Shown: positions 63,825-64,000 of the stretch, piece by piece | Layout: each line of letters begins with the position of its first letter | Position numbering within the stretch: the stretch's first letter is position 1 | From: Cupriavidus necator A5-1 | GTDB taxonomy: Bacteria; Pseudomonadota; Gammaproteobacteria; Burkholderiales; Burkholderiaceae | Reading direction: 5' to 3' | Assembly (NCBI RefSeq): GCF_000744095.1 | Contig: NZ_JQLI01000008.1 | Span: forward strand, 248,001 to 312,000 | Length of the DNA stretch: 64,000 nucleotides | The notes under the pieces: generated by a model | The model's database searches: none | Told to the model about the DNA's origin: nothing | The model's input: only the letters and a program-made list of their open reading frames with translations | Program-made: the position numbers and the translations under genes

Positions 63825-64000
63825 TGACCAAATTGATCGACTACTGGCCGTCCCCCGCGCATGTGGACGAGTGCCTGCGCACGGAAGCCGAGACCGCCGA
63901 CCAAGCGCTGCTGCTAGCCGTACACGTGCCGGTGACACTGAAGCGGCGCGCAGCCCAGGCAGGCGTCGAGCGCGATGCCACCGAAAGCGATTTGCTGGAA
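63824..64000 (+). CDS. dpdH: DpdH-like protein, 3' truncated by window edge
   Basis: 59 residues seen. Start ATG 63824-63826 overlaps the dpdG stop (TGATG). The sequence MTKLIDYWPSP ... ETADQALLLAVHVP fits the N-terminus of DpdH, a large protein with an ATP-binding domain in its later part that lies outside the window. CAGGAG is placed about 8 bp before the ATG. It is the fourth gene of one tightly coupled operon. Confidence 0.6.
   Translation, partial: MTKLIDYWPSPAHVDECLRTEAETADQALLLAVHVPVTLKRRAAQAGVERDATESDLLE

Overview
The window looks like the replication-origin end of the main chromosome of a high-GC betaproteobacterium of the Burkholderiaceae, most likely Cupriavidus or a close relative. 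The basis is the very GC-rich codon use, the order mnmE ... yidC-yidD-rnpA-rpmH-oriC-dnaA-dnaN-gyrB with no recF between dnaN and gyrB, several Bug/TctC-type binding proteins, and the general style of the RND pumps. The genus is an inference; no database was searched.

Layout. 1-9.1 kb: the end of a membrane protein, a MOSC-domain gene preceded by a regular array of DnaA-box-like motifs, an RND efflux adaptor/permease pair, then a decayed cobN-like chelatase gene followed by an intact ExbB/MotA-like gene and a DUF2149 gene, and a ChaN-type lipoprotein. 9.1-14.1 kb: a tripartite tricarboxylate transporter (tctCBA) and an AbrB-type membrane protein. 14.1-20.6 kb: a thioesterase, a patatin-like lipase, a glutathione-reductase-family flavoprotein, and a TctDE-like two-component system divergent from a Tat-exported solute-binding protein. 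20.6-28.0 kb: a complete acrR / acrA-acrB-oprM multidrug efflux locus whose promoter carries a close match to the E. coli AcrR operator, closed by a strong terminator. 28.0-35.5 kb: OmpW, two tandem DUF2957 lipoproteins, a long TetR regulator, and a GMC oxidoreductase with a Tat-exported small subunit. Two copies of an 18-bp palindrome suggest that the TetR protein controls itself and the DUF2957/OmpW group. 35.6-46.9 kb: AraC and LysR regulators, a Bug binding protein with an AstE-like deacylase, small envelope proteins, a UGT-type glycosyltransferase, mnmE, a CHAD protein, a second thioesterase, a VOC protein and a Tam-like methyltransferase.

47-56.7 kb is the conserved origin block: yidC, yidD, rnpA, rpmH, the oriC/dnaA control region with DnaA boxes overlapping the dnaA promoter, dnaA (with an unusually long, repeat-bearing linker), dnaN and gyrB. 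The 3' half of gyrB shifts to lower-GC codon use. Directly after gyrB is a lower-GC junction with a 69-bp near-perfect palindrome.

From 57.1 kb to the right edge lies the start of an accessory island: four tightly overlapping genes matching dpdE, dpdF, dpdG and the beginning of dpdH, members of the 7-deazapurine-in-DNA (Dpd) modification/restriction system. The base-modifying genes (dpdA, dpdB, dpdC) would have to lie outside the window. This is the most likely defence system here and sits only about 6.5 kb from oriC.
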